DNA of 64,000 nucleotides, taken from contig JAVLUZ010000642.1 in the NCBI GenBank assembly GCA_036768485.1, forward strand, positions 124,001 through 188,000. Reading direction: 5' to 3'. The DNA is from Mermis nigrescens (Eukaryota > Nematoda > Enoplea > Mermithida > Mermithidae). The notes under the pieces are model-generated. The model saw nothing but the letters and a program-made list of their open reading frames with translations, made no database searches and was not told where the DNA came from. The translations under genes were made by a program, and so were the position numbers. Shown in pieces: positions 1 through 12,900 of this stretch (the stretch's first letter is position 1; the number at the start of each line of letters is the position of its first letter).

Positions 1-545
1 GTATTTATATGCATTTTGCGCTTTTCCAGATGTGATTGTACTCGTGCATTGAAAAACAAGCCACAACATTATTCATTATATCGTATGTTGTTTTCACGAA
101 ATAACCCTGCATTTCGCACAAATGCAGTATGTTTTAATATTGGGGACAAGAATAAAATTGAAAGCGTCTCTAAGGCACGCTCCCACTTCGGCTGAAGCCA
201 GTTTCTAAACGATGAATGGAAATTCCATAAGCTGATTGCTATCTAACGTCGATGACGTGCAATGCTGACTAAAATGGTAGATTTCCGCTGGTTGATCTCG
301 AAGAACTTTGCTCCAAACTGCCAAATTTTCCATTTTTGTAATCTAGTGAGATAGATTAACCTATACTTTTTCGCCTATTTATTTTCACCGGTCTCTCCTT
401 TTTTCATCTTTTTTCATTGAATCTTCCGTGCTATCTTTGCAAAGCTTTCTAAAGCAAGCTACATGTTTGAATGAAAAATCTCTAATCTATTTGACAATTC
501 CAAAAGGGATTTTTTCTTGTTCTTCCTTCATATTAGGGTCTATAT
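1..545. other. Non-coding flank upstream of the Shaw gene
   Basis: I see no exon, RNA gene or clear element here. A 77-codon open frame starting at 428 runs into the family B element at 546 and has no recognisable protein character. Confidence 0.5.
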
Positions 546-921
546 CACGGTTTTTGTATTCGGCAAAGATTTTTTCCGATGCAAGAAGGTTTCTCCGGAC
601 CGTCTTTATAAACGTACAAAGATTTTTGGAAAGACAAAAACTTAAGAAAGGTCTAAAATGAAATGAGTAAATATCTGTCCTAAAATGTCAAATTTTTCGG
701 CGCTTCGCGCCGTTTTGAGGCAATTTTTAGTAATTTTTGTCGTCAGAAACCCAGAAATTAGCTAAAATAGACAACCAATAGTCCGAAAACCCTGTTTTAT
801 CACACTAAAATCGCTACTGTACTAAATAACAGTGCCCAAAAATTTGCATGTACAAAATGTACAAAGACTTTTGGGGACCATCTTTGCACATGTACAAACG
901 GACCTTATACAAAAAACACTG
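546..921 (+). mobile_element. Family B hAT-like MITE, copy 1
   Basis: The left end CACGGTTTTTGTATTCGG is decayed and the right end is GTATAAGG-complement type, ending TACAAAAAACACTG. The flanks GTCTATAT (538-545) and TTCTATAC (922-929) agree at 6 of 8 positions, as expected of an old 8-bp duplication. The inside holds the hairpin TCGGCGCTTCGCGCCG near 700 and paired GTACAAAGA/TCTTTGTAC segments shared with the copies at 43507, 45422 and 60224. It has no coding capacity. It lies about 840 bp upstream of the Shaw start codon. Confidence 0.75.
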
Positions 922-1758
922 TTCTATACCAGACAAACGTTTAGGGTGCTTTATCTACATATTAAAACCTTTACATAATAAGAGAAAATAAGAAATTTCG
1001 AGAGCGACTAATTCAAATTGAAGCCTAAAAAAGATAAATGTCCTAATTCTTACAAGAGTGCTCAAAATTAGCTACAAATCGTGCATGAAGATGGCTTTTA
1101 TGCAATAATAACTTTACAATACTTGTTAAAACCATTTCTGATCGCTAAACTTGTAAATTTTGAGGTCTGTATTTCTATATGATCCCGAATCAGGCTGATC
1201 ATTAGTAGATCGGCTTTATATACATGTAATATGAGTACATAACCTAAAAACACTGTTCATGACATGCCCCTTTTTGGATTTTCGGAGGCGACGTTGACTT
1301 GAAAACTATGCAAATGCATTAATTAAAGGTTGATTGCAATTGACTCGATTTCTATCAAATTAATTCTTAATAATAATAATCTAAACCAGGCTTAGCCCCC
1401 CTGTTTTAGTCCGAATAAAGCATGACTGGTACCAAGCGGTATTTGCGTCAAGGCTTCAAATTTATTGTTACGATTACGCCAACCGTGAGTTAGATCCAGA
1501 GTATAGCTTCGCAGAAGCTGCTTTAATAGCCGTTTAAATAATTCAATTTCGATAACAAATCATATCTGCACGAATTATGAAGCTGATACTAATGGTTTGA
1601 TTGATTGTAAGTCAGTCAGTGATTGAAAATAATTTAGAAAGCCAAAAACGAGTAATCGAAGATGCATTCGTCAAGATTCTGAATAGAAAGAAGCTTGTCA
1701 GTATTTTATTTATTGACCCGCTCAAATTTAGCATGATTCACTTGTTAAATTATTCAAT

Positions 1759-1951
1759 ATGGACGACAAGGTTGTGATAAACGTTGGCGGAATTCGGCAC
1801 GAAACGTACAAATCGACATTGAAAAAAATTCCTGCCACCCGACTGTCCAGACTCACCGAGGCGTTAGCCAATTACGATAATGTCCTAAACGAGTACTATT
1901 TTGACAGGCACCCAGGCGTCTTTGCTCAAGTTCTCAATTATTATCGAACGG
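1759..1951 (+). CDS. Shaw: Shaw exon 1: start codon and first part of the T1 domain
   Basis: Starts at ATG in the context TCAATATGGACG. It encodes residues 1-64 plus one base of Gly65, including [17 protein letters not shown] and [17 protein letters not shown], the hallmark of Kv T1 tetramerisation domains. It ends at donor G|GTAATT in phase 1. Upstream, frame continuity is lost, so this ATG is the likely start. An untranslated first exon further upstream cannot be excluded. Confidence 0.95.
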
Positions 1952-3588
1952 GTAATTAATCAAGTAATCTCATTGTTTCGTATAGAAAAAGCATGTCGGC
2001 ACACGGCCACACATAGGCGTGGGAGGAGAGGTTTTGACCCCCTGAGAATTCAGTAAATCTCCAGACCCCCAGAACTGAATTTTTGGCATGTTTTCGGAAT
2101 TTATACCACTTTCAGACCTCACGGACCCTCCGAATTCGACTGCGGCTCACATGTGTGCGCACGACAGGCGCATGGGGAGATTTTGGGAATTATGTACGGT
2201 GATTGTGAAAAATTTAAAAATAAAAATTGGAAATAAATCGTTGAAGTTGTTAAAAAAATAAAATAAAAATATGAACAGTATGAAAATTTCGAACAGAAAC
2301 TTAAAAACTTTTTCAGGCTTAAAATGATGAGTACGCGTCAAAAATACTATTTTGTGACGCTTCTGATTATGCTCGTTCTTTCTAAAACATAAAACATGAA
2401 CAGATTTCAGATAGAGTAAATTGAACAAAATATCATCAAATTTGTATATTCTGGGGAGAATAGTATTTTGGACGTTCTAAGATACAACACAATTAGAGCT
2501 TCTGCCAAAAGATCAATTTAGTACCATAGTTGCGAAAATTCAATTAGTATTTTAGTCTTCGTAACAGTAATTGTTTCATTAGAGACTTGTTTGTGGCCAG
2601 TCAAGAAGGATGAAAATTCTTTTGGAATATTCCTAAATTGGAGTCTCCGATCATGTTTTAGATCTCCCTGATTGAATAAGTGTTTCATATTTTTTGCATG
2701 TCATCTTTTTTCATACAAACTTAATTTTCTATTTTGCATGATCTTTATGTGTGGAATTATTTTTTGCGCTTTCATTTGGCACGTACGAGAAGAAGCATTT
2801 TGATCAGATTTGAATGCATTGAATGGGACATAAAAAATTTAAATTTTTTATGAATTTGCATAGTAAAAACATGAAAAGTTTGGCATGTTATTTGATAGAT
2901 GAGATATAAGAGTAATTTCGTATACATTGAATATGGCAGCGTGAATTTTTGGATTCGTTATATTTAATCATTATATTTATCCATCTTCTTTGCTACTCTT
3001 TGAAACATTGTTTGTTAACCTAAATAGTTGGAATAAATTAACGTGTCATATAGTGAACAAAGCTCAATCAGATTCTGTAGATGTAATACAGTATTTTATT
3101 TTCTGACGTTTACAAGAATAATGAAACTCGACGAATAATTTGGTCCCGTCTCGCTTAATCCACCGTCCCGCTAGACCCACCGTCACACTAGACCCACTTT
3201 TTCGTCCCGCTAGACCCACCGGAAGTCTCGCTAGACCCACCACGTGCATAATGAAGTGTCCCGCTAGACCCACCGTTTTGCGACCGTCCCGCTAGACCCA
3301 CTGTCTTGGAAGACCCACCAGAGAAGAAAATTATGTACGCTTATAAGCAAAAATAGGAACGCTCGCAAAGCGTATCCATTCAAGTATATATGTTTAGTCA
3401 AATATATAAATAATTAATTCAAAAATAATTACATTTAATCAACCACCTAATCAATTAATTTGATTAATTAATAAATAAATTTTGTATATTATTGCATGAA
3501 ATTGTGTACATTTTTTGCGAATATATGCGAACATAAAACGTTACTAAAAGTAGAATTCTGGGATTTACATATATAAATATATAAAATA

Positions 3589-3660
<72 letters not shown>

Positions 3661-3668
3661 CATTATTA

Positions 3669-3758
<90 letters not shown>

Positions 3759-3931
3759 TATTCTTATTATTATTAATATTATTATTATTATTATTATTAT
3801 TATCATTATAATAATAATAATAATAATGATAATAATAATTATTATTATTATTACTATTAATATTATTATTATTATTATTGTTATTAATATTATTATTGTT
3901 ATTGTTATTGTTATTATTATTATTATTATTA

Positions 3932-3975
<44 letters not shown>

Positions 3976-6900
3976 ATTTATTCTTCTATATTTCAAAATT
4001 TACAGCTGTGCCTTATTTATTTTGTTGACAATGTATACACATTTGAAAAACACTATTAGAAACAAATTATGTCTCTTTAAATTTTTGACAAGTATCGTTG
4101 TATCATTTTGAAAATTTACTTTATATCTAAAACATTTTGTTTCTATTACCTAGGCAGTGGCATAGCTGTGGGGGGATGGGGGACTAGCCCTCCCAAACTC
4201 TTGGAAATACGAGTAAAATTTTGGAAATACTCAAACTTGCTTTTAAATTAATGAATACAAAAATTTTCGCACATGTTATATGCATGTATTCATTTTTTCG
4301 GGTGGGTCTTCCGAGACAGTGGGACTAGCGGGACGGTCGCAAAATGGTGGGTCTAGTGGAACACCTCATTATGCATGTGGTGGGTCTAGCGAGACTTCCG
4401 GTGGGTCTAGCGGGACGAAAAAGTGGGTCTAGTGAGACGGTGGGTCTAGCGGGACGGTGGGTCAAGCGGGTCACAATCAATAATTCCACATCTAAATCCT
4501 TATATATTGGTTTAATTTTTCGATTAGATAAGTTTTTTCTAGATGCGAATCAATTCACACTTTTCCATAATAAGTTTAGTCACCCGCTCTATTCCTGATT
4601 CAAAGGTAAACTACACTATCCAACTGACGTTTGTGGGCCGCTGTTCGAAGAAGAGCTGGAATTTTGGGGATTGGACGCTAATCAAGTTGAACCGTGTTGT
4701 TGGATGACGTATACTCAGCATAGGGATACTCAGGTGCTTATTTTACTAAAGTTCTGAAGAAATGACCAAGATGTGAATAATCGTATTTGCACACTTTTTA
4801 GAGTATTTTTAACTTTTAGCATTAATTTATTTCATTTATTGAATTATTTAATTTTTTAGCAAGTAAGTTTTTCAGTGATTAATTCTATCTCTCTTCTATC
4901 TTCAACGCTACACTCTACTTATGCTACTCACCACACTTGGCATGGGTATGGACCCCGAGAATTCGAAAATCCCACAAAATCCGCTTGAAATTTTTGGCGC
5001 TTTTTATATGACGAGCCTCAGAATTTCGTTGCTGCCCATCTTTGCTGCTCAAAAGCGGTTTAGGGGGAGGGAGGGCGGCCAACCCCTGTCATCAAAAAAA
5101 TAGTTAACGCAATAGAGAATAATGTGTATTTTGTGATGATTTTAGCCATTTTTATCATGATTTTTCAAAATTTTCCGGCGCTTCGTGCCGGGTAGTCCTT
5201 CATGTTATTTATTGGCTTTCTTGGCGCTCTAAAAAACTTATTTCGTCAAAAGAGTAGATCAAGTACAGAACAACGATTTTCTTAGTTCTTTCAATGATTT
5301 CTTGGGTATGTTTTGGCGCTTTGTGCCGACTTTTGTACTAATTTTGCGCATTTTTTACAGAAAAGTTCCAGAACAATTTAAACTTTTTCCGGATCACAAA
5401 TGATTCTTTCTATCAAAAGACGGCAAAAATGTTACTCTAAGCATAATGCACGGATTTTTGAACAATTTTGGACATTACTACGAAAATTTGGGGCTCCGCT
5501 CCCCTGTCAGAAAAACGTGGATCCACCACTGATGCTGCTCACTCCTTTTTAAAACTTAAAAAACTTATCGAATTAAGTTTATTGGTATCAGCGTAATTCA
5601 GTGATCAATATGAAATGGAAACTTAGACTTTCCAGCTGCCATATTATTGCAAAACACTTACTATACTAAAATAACTATTTTACGTGAATAATTGAGCCAC
5701 CTACGCACCTCTTTTTTTGTTTGACGACTCATATCACTAAATGCATTTCTTATAACTGTTAAAAAGTGCACGATCGTCCTTTTTCGAGTTAAATTAGAAT
5801 AATCATTCTTAGTCGCAAAGTTTTCTCCGGCTTTTAGTCAATGTTGCATTTTTTATTCTGTCCTAATGCTTAAAGCGGATTAGCAGCTTTTCGCAAAAAC
5901 CAGTTTTCGTGTAATTTTTTATGTGGTTTTTCTAGCTTCGGGTTATATTACGACAGCAATACGATGCTGTCGTAATATAACGAGAGCTTTGTTAGTTTGA
6001 ACACATTATTCTCTTTTTGCGTTTTACCCGCTTTGACTTTTTATAACAGCTAGTATAGAATTAAAACTTTGTACATATACGAACAAGCTACAAAAGCTTA
6101 CATAATTATGAACGAAAAAAACTTTTAAATTAAATTCAATGATCACATGGCTAAATGTGGGACTAATACGTATGTTTTTTTGATACGGTTAGGAAACACT
6201 AGCTGTACTAGACCGTCTTGATCTGGACAATGATAGACCGACCGAGGAGGAGACCGCTAAGAAATTCGGCTGGGAAGATGATTATCTCAGAAATAGCTTG
6301 AGCGCATGGCAAAGGGTTAAACCAGTTGTCTGGGCACTGTTCAATGAACCCTACTCCTCAACAACTGCTAAAGTAACGAGTTTGCGTTATTTCTGAAAAA
6401 TATTCTATGGAAATTGTTGGGAAAACAAGGATAAAATTATTAGCAAGACATCTCAGATTTTTTGATATTGACTCATTCTTTCAACATATTACAATTAGCT
6501 CCGTTGCAGTGGCGGATCCAGGATTTTCTGACAGGTGGGGTGCGGAACCCAAAATATTCCTAAAAGTGTCAAACATCGTTCAAAAATTCATATGTTATGA
6601 TTGAAGCACCGGTTTTTTGCTGTTTTTTGATAGGTAGAATTATTTCGGATGCAAAAAAAGTAAAAAATATTTGGAATTTTCTGATGTTCTATATATGAAA
6701 TACTCGCAAAACTAATGCAGAAATCAAAAATCGCCTAAAATTATTGAGAAATCATAGTATGAGCTACAAAATCTTCGTTTTGCGCAAAAACAACTTTTCT
6801 GGCGTAAATTTAAATTTTTTAGAGCATCAACAGAAAGTATAATAGGTACTAATAGGTACTAGTACATTAATAGGTAATAACGCGGCGCGAAGCGCGGGAA

Positions 6901-9900
6901 AAATTTGAAAAATCATGATAAAAATGGCTAAAATAATCAAAAAATATTCATCTATTCTTCATCGCACCCAAATAGTTTTTTGATGACAGGAGGCGGCCGG
7001 CGCCCCCGCACCCTCTTAATCCGCCAGTGCTCAGTTACGCTTTATATCGTTTATTATCAGGGGCGGATTTAGGGGGCGGGGGGCGGCCGCCCCCCCCCCA
7101 TTGGCCCAAAATAGTGTGCAAAATTGAGCATTTTTGAGCGAGTTTTAGCGATTTTCGGGTTAAAACGGCTAATTTTTCCGCCCACGTCAGGGTTCCGCCC
7201 CCCCCTTAGGGGTACCGCCACCTCCTTAGGAAAATCCTGGATCCGCCACTGTTGATTATGTATGTGTTTCATCGACTTAAAAAGCTTATTTTTATTATCA
7301 GGCTATCGCTGTCGTATCAGTATTTTTCATTTGCGTTTCGATTTGCTCGTTTTGCCTCAAAACGCATCCGGATTTTCGAGTGCCAATATTAAAAACGGTC
7401 TATTTTTATGCTAATCTTTCGGTTCCGTCTTCCGTGTCAAGAACAAAGCATACTTTGACGACAGGTATTTTCACTTATAATTTGACTATCGATAATATTT
7501 GCAAATAGAGCTTAGACGTTCCTTCATTCAATCGATAGCGATACAAATTAGCATTAAACAAATTAATTATTGGAAAACGAAATGAATTTAGCACCTGGCT
7601 AATTAGTTTGCTTTTGGTTTAATCTATAACAAACGCTGTATTATATCAAAGGAAAATTCTAGAAATTTGTTTAAAATGTACCCACTGCTTCGTCATTCTT
7701 AACCTTGTACGAGAGTGGCGAGAGATTTAGAAATATTCATCTTCGTATTCGGAAACGCTAGAAATTTCGATATACCAAGCATAAAATAAAAGGTGTATCT
7801 TAGAACCGATTAAGTGATCTCTTACCCGTGCTTTTGGCAAAAAAATTCAGCAAGTAAAATGATCTGCAATGACTTTGAGAAAGTAATAAAGCAATAGAAT
7901 AAAAACTGCATAATACTAGTCGAAATGATTGATCAAAAGTTGCTGGAAATATGACGTATAAAATTAAAGAAAACATTTTAAATAAACAATGTTAACAATT
8001 TTTAAACAGATTGAAAATTAAATCGTTTGACGGCAAAGATGTTTAATAAAATTTGATTAGAAAGGCAATTAATATCTCATGATCTGTATTGTTTGATTTT
8101 GATGAAACTGGACTAAATTCTACTAACAGTTAAGTATTTTTCAGTTATTCCCGAATAAACAGAATTATATGAATTATTCGACAATTTTTCATTAACTTAC
8201 AGATCAAGAATCAAATAAAAGACATGTGCAGCCAGAACTTGTAGGTAAATTCACTTTGATTTACACATGGAGTATAATTATACAATTTAAACGTCTTGGA
8301 ACTTTCTCCTCAAATCTGCACATTCTAATTCTAACATTCTGAATCCTGAATATATATTTAGAATGACATCGTTGAAGCTGAAATTCATGAAAGGAAACTT
8401 TAATTAACAGCCGCACATTTTGTGTTAGGACTAGAACCCGATTTGGATTCGTTTGTCCCTACACTCTATTTAGGCTGACATTGCAATCAAATATACAACC
8501 ATGTGATTTGGGCAAAGTGCCAAATAAACTAATTGTATTACGAAAAGCACACTAGCGAATATAAAGTAACTGTAATGTTTAGAACTACATGTTCGACATA
8601 TTGATTAATGTTTCAGGTCGGCCTCATGCAACTCTTAGGACAGTGATTGTTGTGGATAAGACCAGAACGACGCCTCACAAAGCATTCTTTTATATCGAGG
8701 CTATATGTAATACGTGGTTTTCGTTAGAAATATTGATAAGGCTCGTATGTGCTCCGAGCAGATTGAAATTCTTCAAACGTCCCATCAACGTTATCGACGC
8801 CGTTGCCACGTTGAGCTTTTATCTTGACGCTCTTATACAAGAATACGGCAATCAGGGAGCAAACCGGGATGTGGTAGAATTCATCAGGTGCCTATGTAAA
8901 TCACGTGATATGATAACAATTAAATCAATAAAATAATTCAACTTTATTTTGATGAAACGTTGAAACTGCACATCCTATTGTGGAAGCTTCAAAGTTCTTC
9001 GACCGCAAAGTACATTTCGTGCGAATGTCAGTAGACTCGTAGATCAAACCCAGTCACTAATAAGGAGCATTTTCACGAAAAAAATGAAAAATGTATTGAC
9101 AAATATAAATAAAATTTGAAAAAAATTAGAAGCGAATTCGTTCAGTTGACAGAATCGCGTAAAAAGTGGAAATTCAATATCTGCACACTTTAAGTATATC
9201 AATATCTGCATGGGCGGCACTAAAAATCTAGGGGAGCAAGATTTTTTTCAAAGGTCAAAAAATGGCCTTAAAAATGGTGGTATAGCGAAAAAACAACATT
9301 TTTAGCGTTTACCATTGAGCACTATCTATTGGCATCAGAAAATTGCGAAAAAACAAAAAAATCAAAAATGAATTCAGGGGGTTGCGTACCCCCAAACCCC
9401 ATGCCCAGGTATGGCTGCGATGCGATTAGACGACATTTCAAGAACACGAGCATTTAATTTTGAGAGTTCAATTTGCGAGGTTAAATATTAAATTCAGAAG
9501 AATATTTACTTTTAATCTTGGTAGTTTGCAATGTCTGAAATTAAATTATTCATTGGAAATGCTGATTTCAGTAAGACCGCTGTCTATGTTGCTTATCGGA
9601 TGAGGCATTTTACTCACAGCCGCCCTGTTATTAGGTGATTAGATTACACTTAGCAGATCGAATTTGCATACCTACCATGTACATATGCATGTCTTTAATT
9701 TCATTAAAATATTTTTAATTCCTTCACTATCTATCTAAACTTTTTCATGTTATTTATCAACGTATTCGCTTTTTGTCCGTTGTACGAAGAAGAACTAATA
9801 CAGGTACTCTCTTATAAAGGCTGACTTTCGAGATATTCAATAAAATTTTTTACACTTTCGTTCCTAAATTATTGGCGCTACCTACGTCTCCTAAATCGGT

Positions 9901-12900
9901 CAAACATTGTCACAAAACTCCTTTATTGAAGCGTAAATATTGATTTTTTTCATTTTTTGATGCCTTATTATTATAATTACAATTATTTTCACTAAAATTT
10001 CAAGATTCATCAAAAATGTGGGCTCTAAGCCAGATTGTCAGATTTTTAACTAAATAAACTTATCACGCGAGATTTTTTTAAGATAATTTCCGTATTTTTA
10101 CGTCTGATATAGAAGGAGCCTCGATCGATTAACCTTATAGAGCACCACTAGGTTGAAGTAACAAGCGGATTTCTTCACTTATTACCACCAGTTTTCTAAT
10201 TATAATTTGTAACATTGCCAACCTTTATTTATTGGCAACATCCGATTTATTGGATGGTTTAATTTATTTTAATTCGATACGTTCCAGTATAACAAATTAG
10301 TCATCCGATTTTCGAACTTTTATCTGAACGACCCGAAACCCAAAAAACAGAAAGCAAAGCAAAATGAATGTTTCTATCTTGTTTACCTTTTTATTATCCA
10401 TTCTTACTCATCCTTATATTTATTTTAACCAAGTTTTGGATCTTCAAAGCTCAGAAAAACAAAAATAGTATAAAATTTCAGATTTTTTATTATCTATTAT
10501 TTATTCTGTTTTTAAGCCCCACTCAGATACATCCGTGAAACACTCTTAGGTTCCTTATGATCAATTGAATAAGTTTCAGTTTGTTTTCCTGCAATGTTCA
10601 TTCTTTCTGTTATTGTCTGATCGGTGATAAGACCTTCAGCTACAAAAATATGCGCGAATCTTTTTAGCATAATTCGAATTATGCGATTGTTCAAGCTAAC
10701 GCAGCATAGCTCGGGGCTCAAAATTCTCATACATACATTCAGAGCTAGCGCCAAAGAGCTTATGCTTCTCGTGTTCTTTTTGGTGCTTGGCATCGTCATA
10801 TTTGCTGCATTAATTTATTACGCCGAAAGGATACAGACTAATCCGGACAATCATTTCAACAGCATACCTTTAGGTTTGTAAGCAGCATTTTTTAACATGC
10901 ATCAGATAATAGCAATCATAGGTGGGCAGCACCAAAATTCTGGGGAGGGGGTGAAAAACTTCTGGAGGGGGTGAAAAAATTTTTAAAGGTCAAAAAATGG
11001 TTTTAAAAGTGGTTGTATGGCGAAAAAAACACCATTTTTCGACGTTTCTCATCGAGCACTATCCAATAGCATCACAAAATTGCTAAAAAAGCAAAAAAAA
11101 TTTTCTGGGGGGTATTTTGATTTCTGGGGGGGTATTTCAACTTCTGGGGGGTGCATACCCCCCAAACCCCCCACGCCCATGTGTGATAGCAAAAAGTCCA
11201 GCTGTGCCTATGTTCAGATTGGCTGTACCCATAGAATTTTAATTTAGAATTTCTTCCCCGTTTTTTGCCATCTTTTGTTCGCTAGTGAATAGAGCCTAAA
11301 AGATAATCGGGAAAAATATTCTCGTCCTAATTTCGATCTTTTTTTAACTTGAAAATTTTCATTGTATCCTCTTTACCTACCATACATGGCCAGCAGCCGA
11401 ATCCTGGGAGATCTAAGTGGTGTAAAATCGGCAAACATCCGAAATAATTCTGTCAGAACACAGTTCTGATGGACTACTTGATTCTAGAAGGGGTGTCTCT
11501 GTCTAACCCCCAAACCCCCCACGCTTACTAGTGCTGGACACCTCACATGGGCGTGGGGGTTTGGGGGTTGCACCCCCAGAAGTTGAAATACTACCCCCCC
11601 CAGAAATCAAAATACCCCCCCCAGAATTCAAATTTTGAAAATTTTTTTTGCTTTTTCAGCGATTTTTTGATGCCATTGGATAGTGCTTGATTAGAAACGT
11701 CGAAAAATAGTGTTTTTTCGCCATTTTCGCTTTGTGCTGGATTAATTATATACAGCTTTTCATATTTCATAGAGTGCTATGCCGGAAGCTAAGACTATTA
11801 CAAGCAAAGCAAAAAAGATGAAAATGAGGCAGACATCTATATCAGAAAGTCGGCGTTAATCTTAACTTTAATGATAAATAAATTCTGCCATTCCTTTTTT
11901 TCTACAAAGGTTTCTTTATGTTTTTTAGTACGTCCTTTTAGCAAAAAATATAAGACGACAGATAAGAAATCAAAAGCAGCATGCATTCCATGTTACTTTT
12001 AATATTATTCGTAAATCGCATCTTTCGAACAAATTTGTTTACTTGTTAAAACCTAACATTAAGAAAAAGAAAAGATGCAAAAGCGCCCAGAATGATATAC
12101 GTAACTTATAAATTATGCAAATTATTGTTCTTAAAAAAGAGCTTTGACTTATTCGACCTGGAAATAGAGGAAGGTCGGCTTACTACTCGTTATGATTTAA
12201 AATATTCGTTTTATGCTCACTACATACATGTATTATTAATTTTTAATACTTTTGTAGAACATGGTAAATTTGAATGACATTGTTTCAATTTAAATATTTT
12301 TCCACATGTTATAATCAGCCTTTATCATCGTAATTATGTCTGTACATAACATATTCTTAAAAATCAATAAATCAGGAGGAATCACATTAAAAAAATTACA
12401 GCTCATATAAAAACGATTTACGTCAGTTGCAATTCATGATATTAAGTAATTGGCTTATGTCATTTGCAAGCAGAATAAATTAAGTTATTTCAACTGAATT
12501 TAGGTCTCTGGTGGGCCATCGTTACCATGGCAACGGTCGGGTATGGCGACATGGTTCCCAAAACATATCTCGGTGAGACATTATAGATAAGCATTTGCTT
12601 ATCAAGCTATAAGTCCGCAAATTATTTATATATCAGCCTTATCAATTATTAACTATTCACAGATTTAATCTATGATGATTTGCGATAAGCTGATAAACGC
12701 AGACATCCTTATCGGCATAATTATCATAAATCTTGCCGTAAGACTCAAGAAAAAGTAAAAAACGAAAAAATCTGATAAAAAAGATAAGCCAGTACTAGCA
12801 AAGCAACTCATGTGCATGTGTATGTTTATTAGAGTATTATTTAAAATTTTTTATTCAAAAAATTCTCAAAAGTCAGCTTATAAGACTATGAGAACATTGA

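Larger units (their letters stand above)
1952..4605 (+). other. Shaw intron 1
   Basis: A 2.65 kb intron between G|GTAATT and TTCAAAG|GT. It contains the long inverted-repeat element at 3141-4478 with an ATT microsatellite in its middle. The stretch 1952-3140 is AT-rich and shows no exon or clear repeat. Confidence 0.85.

Noticed and set aside
3565..4111. Poly-Asn and poly-Ile frames
   Set aside because: Translation of the ATT microsatellite.
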